The notes beneath the pieces are model-generated. The model ran no database searches and was not told the DNA's origin. It saw only the letters and a list, made by a program, of their open reading frames with translations. Of a DNA stretch of 64,000 bases, positions 1-6,387 are shown one piece after another. Positions within the stretch are counted from its first letter, which is position 1, and each line of letters starts with the position of its first letter. The stretch is from an uncultured Flavobacteriaceae bacterium. GTDB lineage: Bacteria; Bacteroidota; Bacteroidia; Flavobacteriales; Flavobacteriaceae. The stretch covers positions 248,001 through 312,000 of the forward strand of contig CANMWN010000004.1 of the NCBI GenBank assembly GCA_947501625.1. Reading direction: 5' to 3'. The position numbers were made by a program, and so were the translations under genes.

Positions 1-342
1 ACAATAATATTGTTATTCTTTCTAACTTCGTGCAAGTCTAACAAAGCAAAATTTATTATTACAAATAATAGCGATTATAAAATTGACTCTTTACATATTT
101 ATCCAGATTCAAAAAATCAATATTTTTTTCTGAATCAAAAAGAGAAAAAAGTTTTTTATACTGGTATGGATAATGTAAATAATGATGGTGTTTTTATTAT
201 CAAATTTAAAATGAATAATGAATCCTTAGAAAAAGGTTTAAGTTATTATTCAAATGGATCACAAATAGAAAAGAATTTAGAAGTTAGTATTATGAATGAT
301 ACTATACTTTTAAAACATAACTATCTGTTTACAAACAAATGA
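1..342 (+). CDS. Unknown lipoprotein, 5' end outside the window
   Basis: The frame is already open at the first base, and the residues I-L-L-F-F-L-T-S-C read as the end of a lipoprotein signal peptide with lipobox L-T-S-C. The true start therefore lies a few codons upstream; the TTG at position 10 is unlikely to be it. The mature part of about 100 residues is rich in Asn, Lys and Ser and has no motif I recognise. It is probably a small lipid-anchored envelope protein. Its stop codon overlaps the ATG of the next gene (ATGA), which suggests coupled translation with that regulator. Confidence 0.6.
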   Translation, partial: TIILLFFLTSCKSNKAKFIITNNSDYKIDSLHIYPDSKNQYFFLNQKEKKVFYTGMDNVNNDGVFIIKFKMNNESLEKGLSYYSNGSQIEKNLEVSIMNDTILLKHNYLFTNK

Positions 343-635
343 AAAACATTTTACAACATATAAATAAAGCATTTGACCATAGAGTTCGATTGGGAATTAT
401 GTCTGCATTGATTGTAAATGAATATGTTGATTTTAGTTCTCTTAAAGAACTTTTGGGAGTTACAGATGGCAACCTTGCTAGTCATTTAAAATCATTGGAA
501 AAGGAGGAATATATAGCAGTTGAAAAACAATTTATTGGAAGAAAACCAAATACTAAATATAGCATTACAAAATTAGGAAGAATGGAATTTAAAAAACATA
601 TCAACGCACTTGAAAAACTAATAAATAAACAATAA
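339..635 (+). CDS. Small winged-helix (MarR/ArsR-like) transcriptional regulator
   Basis: A 98-residue protein that is almost entirely one winged-helix DNA-binding domain. Residues about 30-60 form the helix-turn-helix (D-F-S-S-L-K-E-L-L-G-V-T-D-G-N-L-A-S-H-L), followed by the wing (I-G-R-K-P-N-T-K-Y-S-I-T). This matches the short single-domain regulators of the HTH_34 type common in Bacteroidota. It has no sensor domain, metal-binding cysteines or membrane segment. It lies just before a run of four overlapping membrane-protein genes. In flavobacteria such regulators often precede a DUF4173-type membrane protein, so it may control this operon. Family confident; target and signal unknown. Confidence 0.8.
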   Translation: MKNILQHINKAFDHRVRLGIMSALIVNEYVDFSSLKELLGVTDGNLASHLKSLEKEEYIAVEKQFIGRKPNTKYSITKLGRMEFKKHINALEKLINKQ

Positions 636-691
636 CTATTTTTTTAATTATTTGCTTTGAAAAACAAAGTACTTTTAAACACGTAATAAAA

Positions 692-2083
692 ATGAAAAAA
701 ATAATCATAATTATCGCATCACTATTATTTAGCCTGCTTTTTTATAAGCAAAGCACAGGCTTAAATTTCTTAATATTTACATTAATAACTATTCTTGTAT
801 TAAGCATCAATGATTTTTCAAAAATCAAAAAAAGAAACACTCTTCTACTTTCAATTATTTACTTGGTTTCTGGGTGTATGATTTTCTTGTACAACACTCA
901 ACTAAATATTATCACAAATGTCATAATATTTTTAAGTCTTGTTGGAAGTTACTCAGAACATAAATCATCGTTATATATAAAATGGATCAACGGTCTTTAT
1001 TCTACTATCGTTTCATCAGCAGCTCACTATTTTGACGGTTTAGATTCTGAAATAAAAAATGCAAAAAAGAAAGAAATCAATTATTTTTATTGGTTTAAAA
1101 TAATTGGAATTCCAACAATTGTGCTTATTATATTTATTAATTTGTACAGAGAGGCAAATTCACTTTTTGATGAAATCATTTCAAAAATCGATCTAAGTTT
1201 TATCAACCTTCAATGGATTTTATTTGCTGGTCTTGGTTACTATCTATTTAACAACATAATTAAACCAATTCAAATAGAACCTGTCACAGTAAATGATATA
1301 AATACTGGAAACAAATTATTCAAAAATAGCCTTAAAAAAGAGAATCCTAAAAAACTTGAAAGCGAAATACAATTGGGAACTATATTAATTTCGTTATTAA
1401 ATCTTCTCATCGTTTTTTTCTTAATTACCGATATTTATTCATTGGTGGCGAATTATAACGATTCTGCTTTTGAACTTTCAAAACAAGTTCACAATGGAAC
1501 AAACACTTTGATAATCTCTATTCTATTAGCCATAGCTATTATTATTTACTTTTTCAGAGGCGATTTGAATTTTTACACAAAAAACAAACTACTAAAAAGT
1601 CTAACTTACCTATGGATATTTTTAAATATTATACTTGCTTTTATTACTACTTATAAGAATTATCAGTATTCAAGCATATATGGATTTACCTATAAAAGAA
1701 TTGGTGTCTTCGTGTATCTATTTCTTACATTATTTGGCTTAATAACAACATTTATAAAAGTAAAAAGCATCAATAACCTATGGTATTTGTTTAGAAAAAA
1801 TACACAAATTGCTTTTGTTTTATTGATTATTTCATCAACTATTAACTGGGATAAACTGATAACATATCACACCTTAAACTATGTAAAAAGTGTGGATATG
1901 GATTACCTTTTTTCATTGACAGACAATAATACCTTTGTTTTAAAAGACTATGCCGAAAAAAACAACATTAATACTTCAACTAAAGAAAATATTGACCGAA
2001 GGCACTCAAAATATATTCAAAAATTAAATGAAAATAGTTGGCAAGAAATGACTTATGATAACTTAAAAATAAAAAATGATTAA
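692..2083 (+). CDS. DUF4173/DUF4153 family polytopic membrane protein
   Basis: A 463-residue inner-membrane protein with about eleven hydrophobic segments spread through residues 1-400 and a hydrophilic C-terminal tail of about 80 residues. The layout, with a cluster of N-terminal helices, a charged loop near residues 200-225 and a second cluster of helices, resembles the DUF4173 (DUF4153) family, whose function is unknown. The gene begins 56 bases after the regulator and overlaps the next membrane gene by 8 bases, so it is probably the first structural gene of a translationally coupled set. I see no catalytic motif. Family assignment is by overall pattern. Confidence 0.7.
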   Translation: MKKIIIIIASLLFSLLFYKQSTGLNFLIFTLITILVLSINDFSKIKKRNTLLLSIIYLVSGCMIFLYNTQLNIITNVIIFLSLVGSYSEHKSSLYIKWINGLYSTIVSSAAHYFDGLDSEIKNAKKKEINYFYWFKIIGIPTIVLIIFINLYREANSLFDEIISKIDLSFINLQWILFAGLGYYLFNNIIKPIQIEPVTVNDINTGNKLFKNSLKKENPKKLESEIQLGTILISLLNLLIVFFLITDIYSLVANYNDSAFELSKQVHNGTNTLIISILLAIAIIIYFFRGDLNFYTKNKLLKSLTYLWIFLNIILAFITTYKNYQYSSIYGFTYKRIGVFVYLFLTLFGLITTFIKVKSINNLWYLFRKNTQIAFVLLIISSTINWDKLITYHTLNYVKSVDMDYLFSLTDNNTFVLKDYAEKNNINTSTKENIDRRHSKYIQKLNENSWQEMTYDNLKIKND

Positions 2084-2471
2084 AATTCAAGACATCATAA
2101 AAGCAATTATTAAATCAACTTTAATTGCAACTACGTTATTTTGGCTATTACTAATTTCAAGTGAAGATATGGGTAGAGACGGTATATTTTTAATAGCTTT
2201 TTCAATGATTCCCATTTTTATAATCTGTGCAATAGCCTATACAATAACCATTATGCCAATTTTGTGGAATGAGAATGGTCGACTAACTAACAAACAATTA
2301 TTCAATATATATTTCCCATACTATGCTATAATTGCTTTTGGAATCTGCTTGTTTTTTATTATTGATTCTAACTTCGGAAATATTGAAATCTGCTTTTTTG
2401 GAACAGCATTTTTTACATCAATCACTGCTTGGCTAATTATATTAAAACCGCAAAAAAATGAAATTATTTAA
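2076..2471 (+). CDS. Small four-helix membrane protein, unknown
   Basis: A 131-residue protein with four strongly hydrophobic stretches (about residues 10-28, 38-68, 85-105 and 108-127) and short polar loops. I do not recognise a family. It overlaps the preceding DUF4173 gene by 8 bases and the following DUF1361 gene by 14 bases. The tight packing argues that it is a real gene translated with its neighbours, and it may form part of the same membrane assembly. No enzymatic motif is visible. Confidence 0.6.
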   Translation: MIKIQDIIKAIIKSTLIATTLFWLLLISSEDMGRDGIFLIAFSMIPIFIICAIAYTITIMPILWNENGRLTNKQLFNIYFPYYAIIAFGICLFFIIDSNFGNIEICFFGTAFFTSITAWLIILKPQKNEII

Positions 2472-3123
2472 AGACAAACTCTTACACCTTATAACTATAT
2501 CAACAATATATAGTATTCTATTAATTGTTTTTAGAGTGAAGGTTACAAACTCATTTTACTATCTATTTTTAGTCTGGAACTTATTTCTTGCATTCATTTC
2601 TTTTGGAATATCGTACTTAATAAAATTGAGTCCAAAACTTCAAAAATCCACCTTTAAATTCTGGAGTTTATTTTGTCTATGGCTGTTATTTCTCCCTAAT
2701 GCTCCCTATATAATCACTGATTTATTTCATTTAGAAATAGGAAAAGCAATACCAAAATGGTACGACTTACTTTTAATCTTCTCATGTGCAGTTAATGGGT
2801 TTCTATTATTCTTTATTTCAATAAATGATATGCAACAAATTATAAAAAGAAAACTCTCCAATTTTAAAGCGTGGTTAATAACAATAATTGTAATCTTTCT
2901 GAGTAGTTTTGGTATCTATCTTGGAAGGTTTTTACGTTGGAATTCTTGGGATATTATTCAAAAACCACAATCCTTATTTTATGATATTGCAAATCGATTT
3001 TTAAATCCAAGCGAACACCCTAGAACTTGGGGAGTTACCATTGGATTTGGTATTTTCTTTATAATTAGTTTTTCTATCTTCAACTATTTAATAGAATCAA
3101 ATAAAAAAAGAAATGAAATTTAA
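2458..3123 (+). CDS. DUF1361 family membrane protein
   Basis: A 221-residue protein with about six transmembrane segments. The family signature is L-F-L-P-N-A-P-Y-I-I-T-D-L at residues about 80-92, followed by a Trp-Tyr-Asp-rich loop and the stretch G-R-F-L-R-W-N-S-W-D; these conserved polar residues inside the membrane region are typical of DUF1361. The family has no known function. The start overlaps the upstream gene by 14 bases and the end overlaps the DUF2809 gene by 11, so all four membrane genes appear coupled. Confidence 0.8.
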   Translation: MKLFKDKLLHLITISTIYSILLIVFRVKVTNSFYYLFLVWNLFLAFISFGISYLIKLSPKLQKSTFKFWSLFCLWLLFLPNAPYIITDLFHLEIGKAIPKWYDLLLIFSCAVNGFLLFFISINDMQQIIKRKLSNFKAWLITIIVIFLSSFGIYLGRFLRWNSWDIIQKPQSLFYDIANRFLNPSEHPRTWGVTIGFGIFFIISFSIFNYLIESNKKRNEI

Positions 3124-3478
3124 CTTCCGGTATTTTTTGCTTTTCTTATTACTTTTTATAACTGAATTATATATCGCACTCTATGTAAAAAATGAGTTTA
3201 TTCGGTTTGTATTTGGAGATTATTTAGTAGTGCTATTAATGTATTGTTTTATTAAAAGTCTCTTTTCAATTAAGCCAATATATGCAGCAATTATAACTTT
3301 GGTTACTGCTTTTACAATTGAGTTTTTTCAACTTATTGATATCCTTTCAATACTGAACATCCAAAAAAATACATTCACAAAATTAGTATTTGGTACTACT
3401 TTTAAAATTGGAGATTTAATTGCCTATACTTTAGGTGTAGCTACTATTCTTGTAATAGAAAAAAACATCACTAAATAG
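3113..3478 (+). CDS. DUF2809 family membrane protein
   Basis: A 121-residue protein with four predicted membrane helices and the DUF2809 hallmarks: F-G-D-Y-L-V-V-L-L near residue 34, an acidic I-E-F-F-Q-L in the third helix near residue 68, and F-K-I-G-D-L-I-A-Y-T-L-G in the last helix. DUF2809 proteins are small Bacteroidota/Firmicutes membrane proteins of unknown role. It is the last gene of the rightward block, and its stop codon lies inside a hairpin that probably terminates transcription. Confidence 0.8.
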   Translation: MKFNFRYFLLFLLLFITELYIALYVKNEFIRFVFGDYLVVLLMYCFIKSLFSIKPIYAAIITLVTAFTIEFFQLIDILSILNIQKNTFTKLVFGTTFKIGDLIAYTLGVATILVIEKNITK

Positions 3479-3488
3479 TGATGCTTTT
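3462..3488 (+). terminator. Hairpin terminator overlapping the DUF2809 stop codon
   Basis: CATCACT and AGTGATG form a seven-base stem around the TAG stop codon, with A-rich sequence before it and CTTTT after it. It probably ends the membrane-gene operon. The T run is short, so strength is uncertain. Confidence 0.5.
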
Positions 3489-3509
3489 ATAATATAATTA
3501 AATACTTTT

Positions 3510-3869
3510 TTACATAGAATAGAAAAATTGTTCGTGCACAATTTTACCATTATTCACTTCATACACACACACTTCTTGCATCTGTTGTCTACCTCTATCT
3601 TTAAAAGTCACATCCATATCCATAGTACAGGTAAAATGATTCCCTGCAACTATTGGATCAGAAACTTCAGATTTATGAAATTCTTGAACATTGTTTAACC
3701 ACCATTCGCTTTTTTGAACTATAGCTTGTTTCCCTTCACTAACTTCTACTGGTGCTCCTGGCATTTCTCTACTCACACAATTATCGGCATACAATTCATG
3801 GAGAGCCTCCATATTTTGACCATTGCGACACATTTCTACTAATCTATTGGCTACATCTTGAGTATTCAT
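3510..3869 (-). CDS. SnoaL/NTF2-like protein
   Basis: A 119-residue cytosolic protein with the small alpha+beta NTF2/SnoaL fold pattern: an N-terminal helix (V-A-N-R-L-V-E-M-C-R), then L-H-E-L-Y-A-D-N-C-V-S and a beta-rich C-terminal half with a V-x-x-x-x-N-G-K-I-V-H-E-Q-F motif. Members of this superfamily are non-enzymatic binding proteins, isomerases or cyclases, and the sequence does not say which. It has no signal peptide. It stands alone on the minus strand, separated by about 90 bases from the downstream end of the DUF3820 gene. Confidence 0.75.
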   Translation of the reverse strand: MNTQDVANRLVEMCRNGQNMEALHELYADNCVSREMPGAPVEVSEGKQAIVQKSEWWLNNVQEFHKSEVSDPIVAGNHFTCTMDMDVTFKDRGRQQMQEVCVYEVNNGKIVHEQFFYSM

Positions 3870-3958
3870 AATTTTATAATTTTTGGTTTACCCTTTAAAA
3901 TTAATAAAAAACTGACTTTGAAACTAATACCATGAAGTATTTAACAAAAAATTAATAA

Positions 3959-4180
3959 CTATAATTTCTCTTTAATTTCTCTAATCAAATGTTCTAAACC
4001 ATTTAACTTTAGTTCATAAACCAAGCCTAACATCATTCCTAACTTTCCTTTTGGAAAACCTTTTGCGTGATACCAAACAATGTAATGTTCAGGCAAATCA
4101 ATTAAGTATCTACCCTTATATTTACCATAAGGCATTTTAGTATTGGCTAAATCAATTAAAAATTGTTTGTCTTGAAGCAT
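3959..4180 (-). CDS. DUF3820 family small protein
   Basis: A 73-residue protein matching DUF3820: M-P-Y-G-K-Y-K-G-R-Y-L-I-D-L-P-E-H-Y-I near residues 16-34, followed by the W-Y-x-x-K-G-F-P-K-G-K-L-G motif. Members have been described as putative quorum-sensing-regulated virulence factors on thin evidence; the biochemical role is unknown. Its ATG overlaps the stop codon of the upstream dehydrogenase gene by one base (TAATG on the coding strand), so the two are probably translated together. Confidence 0.8.
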   Translation of the reverse strand: MLQDKQFLIDLANTKMPYGKYKGRYLIDLPEHYIVWYHAKGFPKGKLGMMLGLVYELKLNGLEHLIREIKEKL

Positions 4181-5385
4181 TATTCTTTACCGTCCAAATA
4201 ATCTTGAAGATAAGCAAAACGTTCTGTCAAACTGTTATTTCCAGTCATTTTAGCACGTTTTAAAATTCCAGAAGCATCATTATCAAAAAAAGCAGGAATA
4301 ACATGTTGCATAAACATCTCTCCAAAACCTTCACTAGCATCTTTAGGCAATTCGCATGGTAAATTATCAACAGCCATAACTGTTATGGCACCTTCAGTAT
4401 CAAAATTCACTTCTCTTTCAGTCTTGGCATCATAACCATAAAAAGGATCTGCAATGGTTGAAGGCCTTATAGTACTTGCAACTGGACCATCAATATCGCA
4501 AGAAACATCAGCAACTAAATTGATATTAAAATCCTTAGATTTTGCATCTTCTCTAGTAAATAAATACGGTGCACCATCACCATAGAAATGACCTGCTATA
4601 AAAAAGTCAGTTTCCTTTGCATAAGGCATGAAATTACTCTCATAACCAGAAGGGTCTTTATAAAACTCCCACTTATCTCCTACTTTACCATCAGTTCGCT
4701 TATTGTATTCCATTACATCAACTAAACAATAAACTGGCTCAGTGAATTTAGCAGTTAGATACAAAGCATCGGTAACCTCTTTTATGTTCAGATGATCTAA
4801 AATTTCTTTGGCGCCCAGAGCAACTTTTCCAGTTCCAGAAAGTAATATTTTGATATTTGGTAAGGTGATTTTATCCAATTCCCCTTTCACCTCGTCTAAA
4901 TCTCTCAATGTTTCTACTTTTGGAAGGTTGAACAATTTATCTCTCAATCCCAATGCTCGAAAACCATTATAAGCACCAACCAATCCAGCATATCTACCAA
5001 AACCTATTAACCTTGCTCCACTCCTTTTAACAATAGTTTCATGATCGTACAATTCAATATTTTTCTCTACAATAGCTTTTAACAATTTTCGATTGTAAGG
5101 TTGCTTCTTTATTGTATGCGAAAAGAAAAAATATTTTTTATTAGGAATTAAAGAATCTAAAGGAACTTCTTTTACACCAAGCATCACATCACAATCACTC
5201 ACATCATCAGAAACTTCAATACCTAACTTTTCATATTCTGCATCTTTAAAAATCCTTACATCTGAACTTTCAACTTTTATTTCCAATCCTGGAAACTTAT
5301 CCAACAACTCCTTACAAGCAACAGGTGAAAAAACTACTCTTTTATCTGGCGGATTTTTGCGCTCTTTGATGATTCCTATCTTCAT
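4180..5385 (-). CDS. Saccharopine-dehydrogenase-like NAD(P)-dependent oxidoreductase
   Basis: A 401-residue cytosolic enzyme with the alanine dehydrogenase/transhydrogenase N-terminal fold (I-G-I-I-K-E-R-K-N-P-P-D-K-R-V at residues 3-17) and a central nucleotide-binding segment (I-K-I-L-L-S-G-T-G-K-V-A-L-G-A near residue 180). The later A-D-V-S-C-D-I-D-G-P stretch and the conserved S-H-T-I-K-K-Q resemble the lysine-forming saccharopine dehydrogenase (LYS1) group. In Bacteroidota such genes are common, but their substrate is not proven by sequence and no lysine-pathway gene is adjacent. It is transcribed leftward with the DUF3820 gene and diverges from the tmRNA. Confidence 0.7.
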   Translation of the reverse strand: MKIGIIKERKNPPDKRVVFSPVACKELLDKFPGLEIKVESSDVRIFKDAEYEKLGIEVSDDVSDCDVMLGVKEVPLDSLIPNKKYFFFSHTIKKQPYNRKLLKAIVEKNIELYDHETIVKRSGARLIGFGRYAGLVGAYNGFRALGLRDKLFNLPKVETLRDLDEVKGELDKITLPNIKILLSGTGKVALGAKEILDHLNIKEVTDALYLTAKFTEPVYCLVDVMEYNKRTDGKVGDKWEFYKDPSGYESNFMPYAKETDFFIAGHFYGDGAPYLFTREDAKSKDFNINLVADVSCDIDGPVASTIRPSTIADPFYGYDAKTEREVNFDTEGAITVMAVDNLPCELPKDASEGFGEMFMQHVIPAFFDNDASGILKRAKMTGNNSLTERFAYLQDYLDGKE

Positions 5386-5515
5386 TAAATCTAATTTTTA
5401 TATTTGGTATAAATTTTGTGCTAAGGTATTTGAATTTATAGGATTTTACAAGTAGTGTATTAGGCTATTTTTTTATACATTCGCACACACATTTAATAAT
5501 GTTCATTGAAATTTT

Positions 5516-5913
5516 GGGGACGACTGGTTTTGACTGCAAGGTCAGTTAAACAGTAAGCATGTCGAGCAATGAGATAGTACTCGTAAAAATCATTTTCAAA
5601 CGTTAAACGGCGAGAATAACTACGCTTTAGCTGCATAATAATCTGAATTATAGTAAGATTTAGCCTAGTTCCGACAAGGTCGGAAAGCTTTATGTCTCAC
5701 GAAAGCCTTGGTTAACGGCGTTCAAATTAGAGGCATCGTAAAAGTTAACATAGGAATATAAAGTTCATGGTTATATTCCGAAATTAAAGTGAATAAGTTA
5801 AAAGTAGGCAGTTTTTGGTCAGCTATTAATCGAAAATTAAACAAAAACTAAGCATGTAGAAAACTCTTTAGTTGCTTGTTTGGACGAGGGTTCGAGTCCC
5901 TCCGTCTCCACTA
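5516..5913 (+). ncRNA. ssrA: Transfer-messenger RNA (tmRNA)
   Basis: The 5' end GGGGACG pairs with CGTCTCC at 5903-5909 to form the tRNA-like acceptor stem, and the T-arm GGGTTCGAGTCCC sits just before it. CCA is not encoded (CTA follows the discriminator A), so the last three bases are nominal. The tag frame runs from the resume codon GGC at 5609 and reads G-E-N-N-Y-A-L-A-A followed by two TAA stops, the tag type expected in Bacteroidota. The RNA rescues stalled ribosomes with SmpB and marks the product for degradation. The distance between the ends (about 395 bases) is normal for a one-piece tmRNA. Confidence 0.97.
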
Positions 5914-5915
5914 AA

Positions 5916-5939
5916 ATATTTTTTAATATTAAAAAATAT
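5916..5939. repeat. 24-base perfect A/T palindrome after tmRNA
   Basis: ATATTTTTTAAT followed by its exact reverse complement, beginning 6 bases after the tmRNA discriminator base. It could act as a 3'-end processing or termination signal for tmRNA on either strand. It contains only A and T, so chance is possible. Confidence 0.4.
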
Positions 5940-5943
5940 CACT

Positions 5944-5973
5944 TTCCTTTTTGATTTTATCAAAATAATTTTG
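5944..5973 (+). promoter_or_regulatory. Probable promoter of the ilv leader/operon
   Basis: TAATTTTG at 5966-5973 is an exact match to the Bacteroidota -7 element TAnnTTTG, and TTC (5944-5946) lies 19 bases upstream in place of the usual TTG. Transcription would start near 5977, about 12 bases before the first leader-peptide ATG. Confidence 0.5.
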
Positions 5974-5989
5974 AATATTTGACATCAAG

Positions 5990-6052
5990 ATGAAAAAACA
6001 AATTTTAAATATTATTTCTAACATTGTCATTGTGATTAGTTCACAACGATAG
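5990..6052 (+). CDS. ilv leader peptide 1
   Basis: A 20-codon reading frame, M-K-K-Q then I-L-N-I-I-S-N-I-V-I-V-I and S-S-Q-R, ending in TAG. Nine of 20 residues are Ile, Val or Leu, and all six Ile codons are ATT. It begins just after a candidate promoter and is followed 32 bases later by a rho-independent terminator. A GGGAA segment at the stop codon can pair with the terminator's left arm. This is the classical layout of a branched-chain amino acid attenuator leader: when charged tRNA-Ile or tRNA-Val is scarce the ribosome stalls here. The opposite strand is also open, but that frame has no recognisable content and is better explained as a shadow. Confidence 0.75.
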   Translation: MKKQILNIISNIVIVISSQR

Positions 6053-6083
6053 GGAATGATATTTTTATGAATCATAAATTTAG

Positions 6084-6111
6084 AACTTTCCCGAAACGGA
6101 AAGTTTTTTTT
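6084..6111 (+). terminator. Attenuator terminator 1 of the ilv operon
   Basis: AACTTTCC pairs with GGAAAGTT (8 bp, six-base loop CGAAAC), followed by an unbroken T run of eight including two stem bases. The competing antiterminator is GGGAA (6052-6056, at the leader stop codon) with TTCCC (6088-6092), helped by ATGAT (6056-6060) pairing with ATCAT (6071-6075). A ribosome reaching the stop codon would cover GGGAA and favour termination. Confidence 0.75.
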
Positions 6112-6124
6112 ATTTAATAGAAAT

Positions 6125-6181
6125 ATGAATAACCAATTTATCATAGCAATTATTGTCATTATTAACTTCTCATCAAGTTGA
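6125..6181 (+). CDS. ilv leader peptide 2
   Basis: An 18-codon frame, MNNQFIIAIIVIINFSSS, starting 13 bases after terminator 1 and ending in TGA. Seven of 18 residues are Ile or Val, clustered at residues 6-13, and the Ile codons include ATC and ATA as well as ATT. The stop codon overlaps the 5' half of a perfect nine-base antiterminator for the next terminator. There is no room for a separate promoter after terminator 1, so this leader is probably read on transcripts that escaped the first attenuator. The two attenuators would then act in series. Confidence 0.75.
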   Translation: MNNQFIIAIIVIINFSSS

Positions 6182-6238
6182 TACAGCAATTTATTGCCTT
6201 TAAAAAAGCCTGTATCAATTTTGATACAGGCTTTTTTT
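6178..6238 (+). terminator. Attenuator 2 (antiterminator plus terminator) of the ilv operon
   Basis: The terminator stem is GCCTGTATC (6208-6216) with GATACAGGC (6223-6231), flanked by A6 and T7 that extend the helix. The segment TTGATACAG at 6178-6186, overlapping the leader 2 stop codon, repeats the right arm and is perfectly complementary to CTGTATCAA (6210-6218), giving a mutually exclusive antiterminator. Stalling at the Ile codons leaves this segment free (read-through); completing translation covers it (termination). The 149 bases between here and ilvD hold no other structure I can support, apart from a lone TAATTTTG at 6360-6367 that could be a weak internal -7 element. Confidence 0.85.
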
Positions 6239-6387
6239 ATTCTGAATACTGTAATAATATTAACAAATACAATTGATTTTCAAGTGATTAAAAGGAATAA
6301 CACAATAGTAGAAATAAGAAAACAAATTGGAATAAGAAATTATAAAAAACACCAAACATTAATTTTGAATTTTAAACAAACAACTAA

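Noticed and set aside
4180-5385. Calling the dehydrogenase a lysine-pathway LYS1 enzyme
   Set aside because: The fold and motifs fit, but no lysine genes are near and Bacteroidota use diaminopimelate for lysine, so substrate was left open.
5929-6189. 86-codon minus-strand frame in the ilv leader region
   Set aside because: It is the antisense of two leader peptides and two terminator hairpins; its hydrophobic stretches are the complement of Ile/Val-rich codons, and it has no family resemblance.
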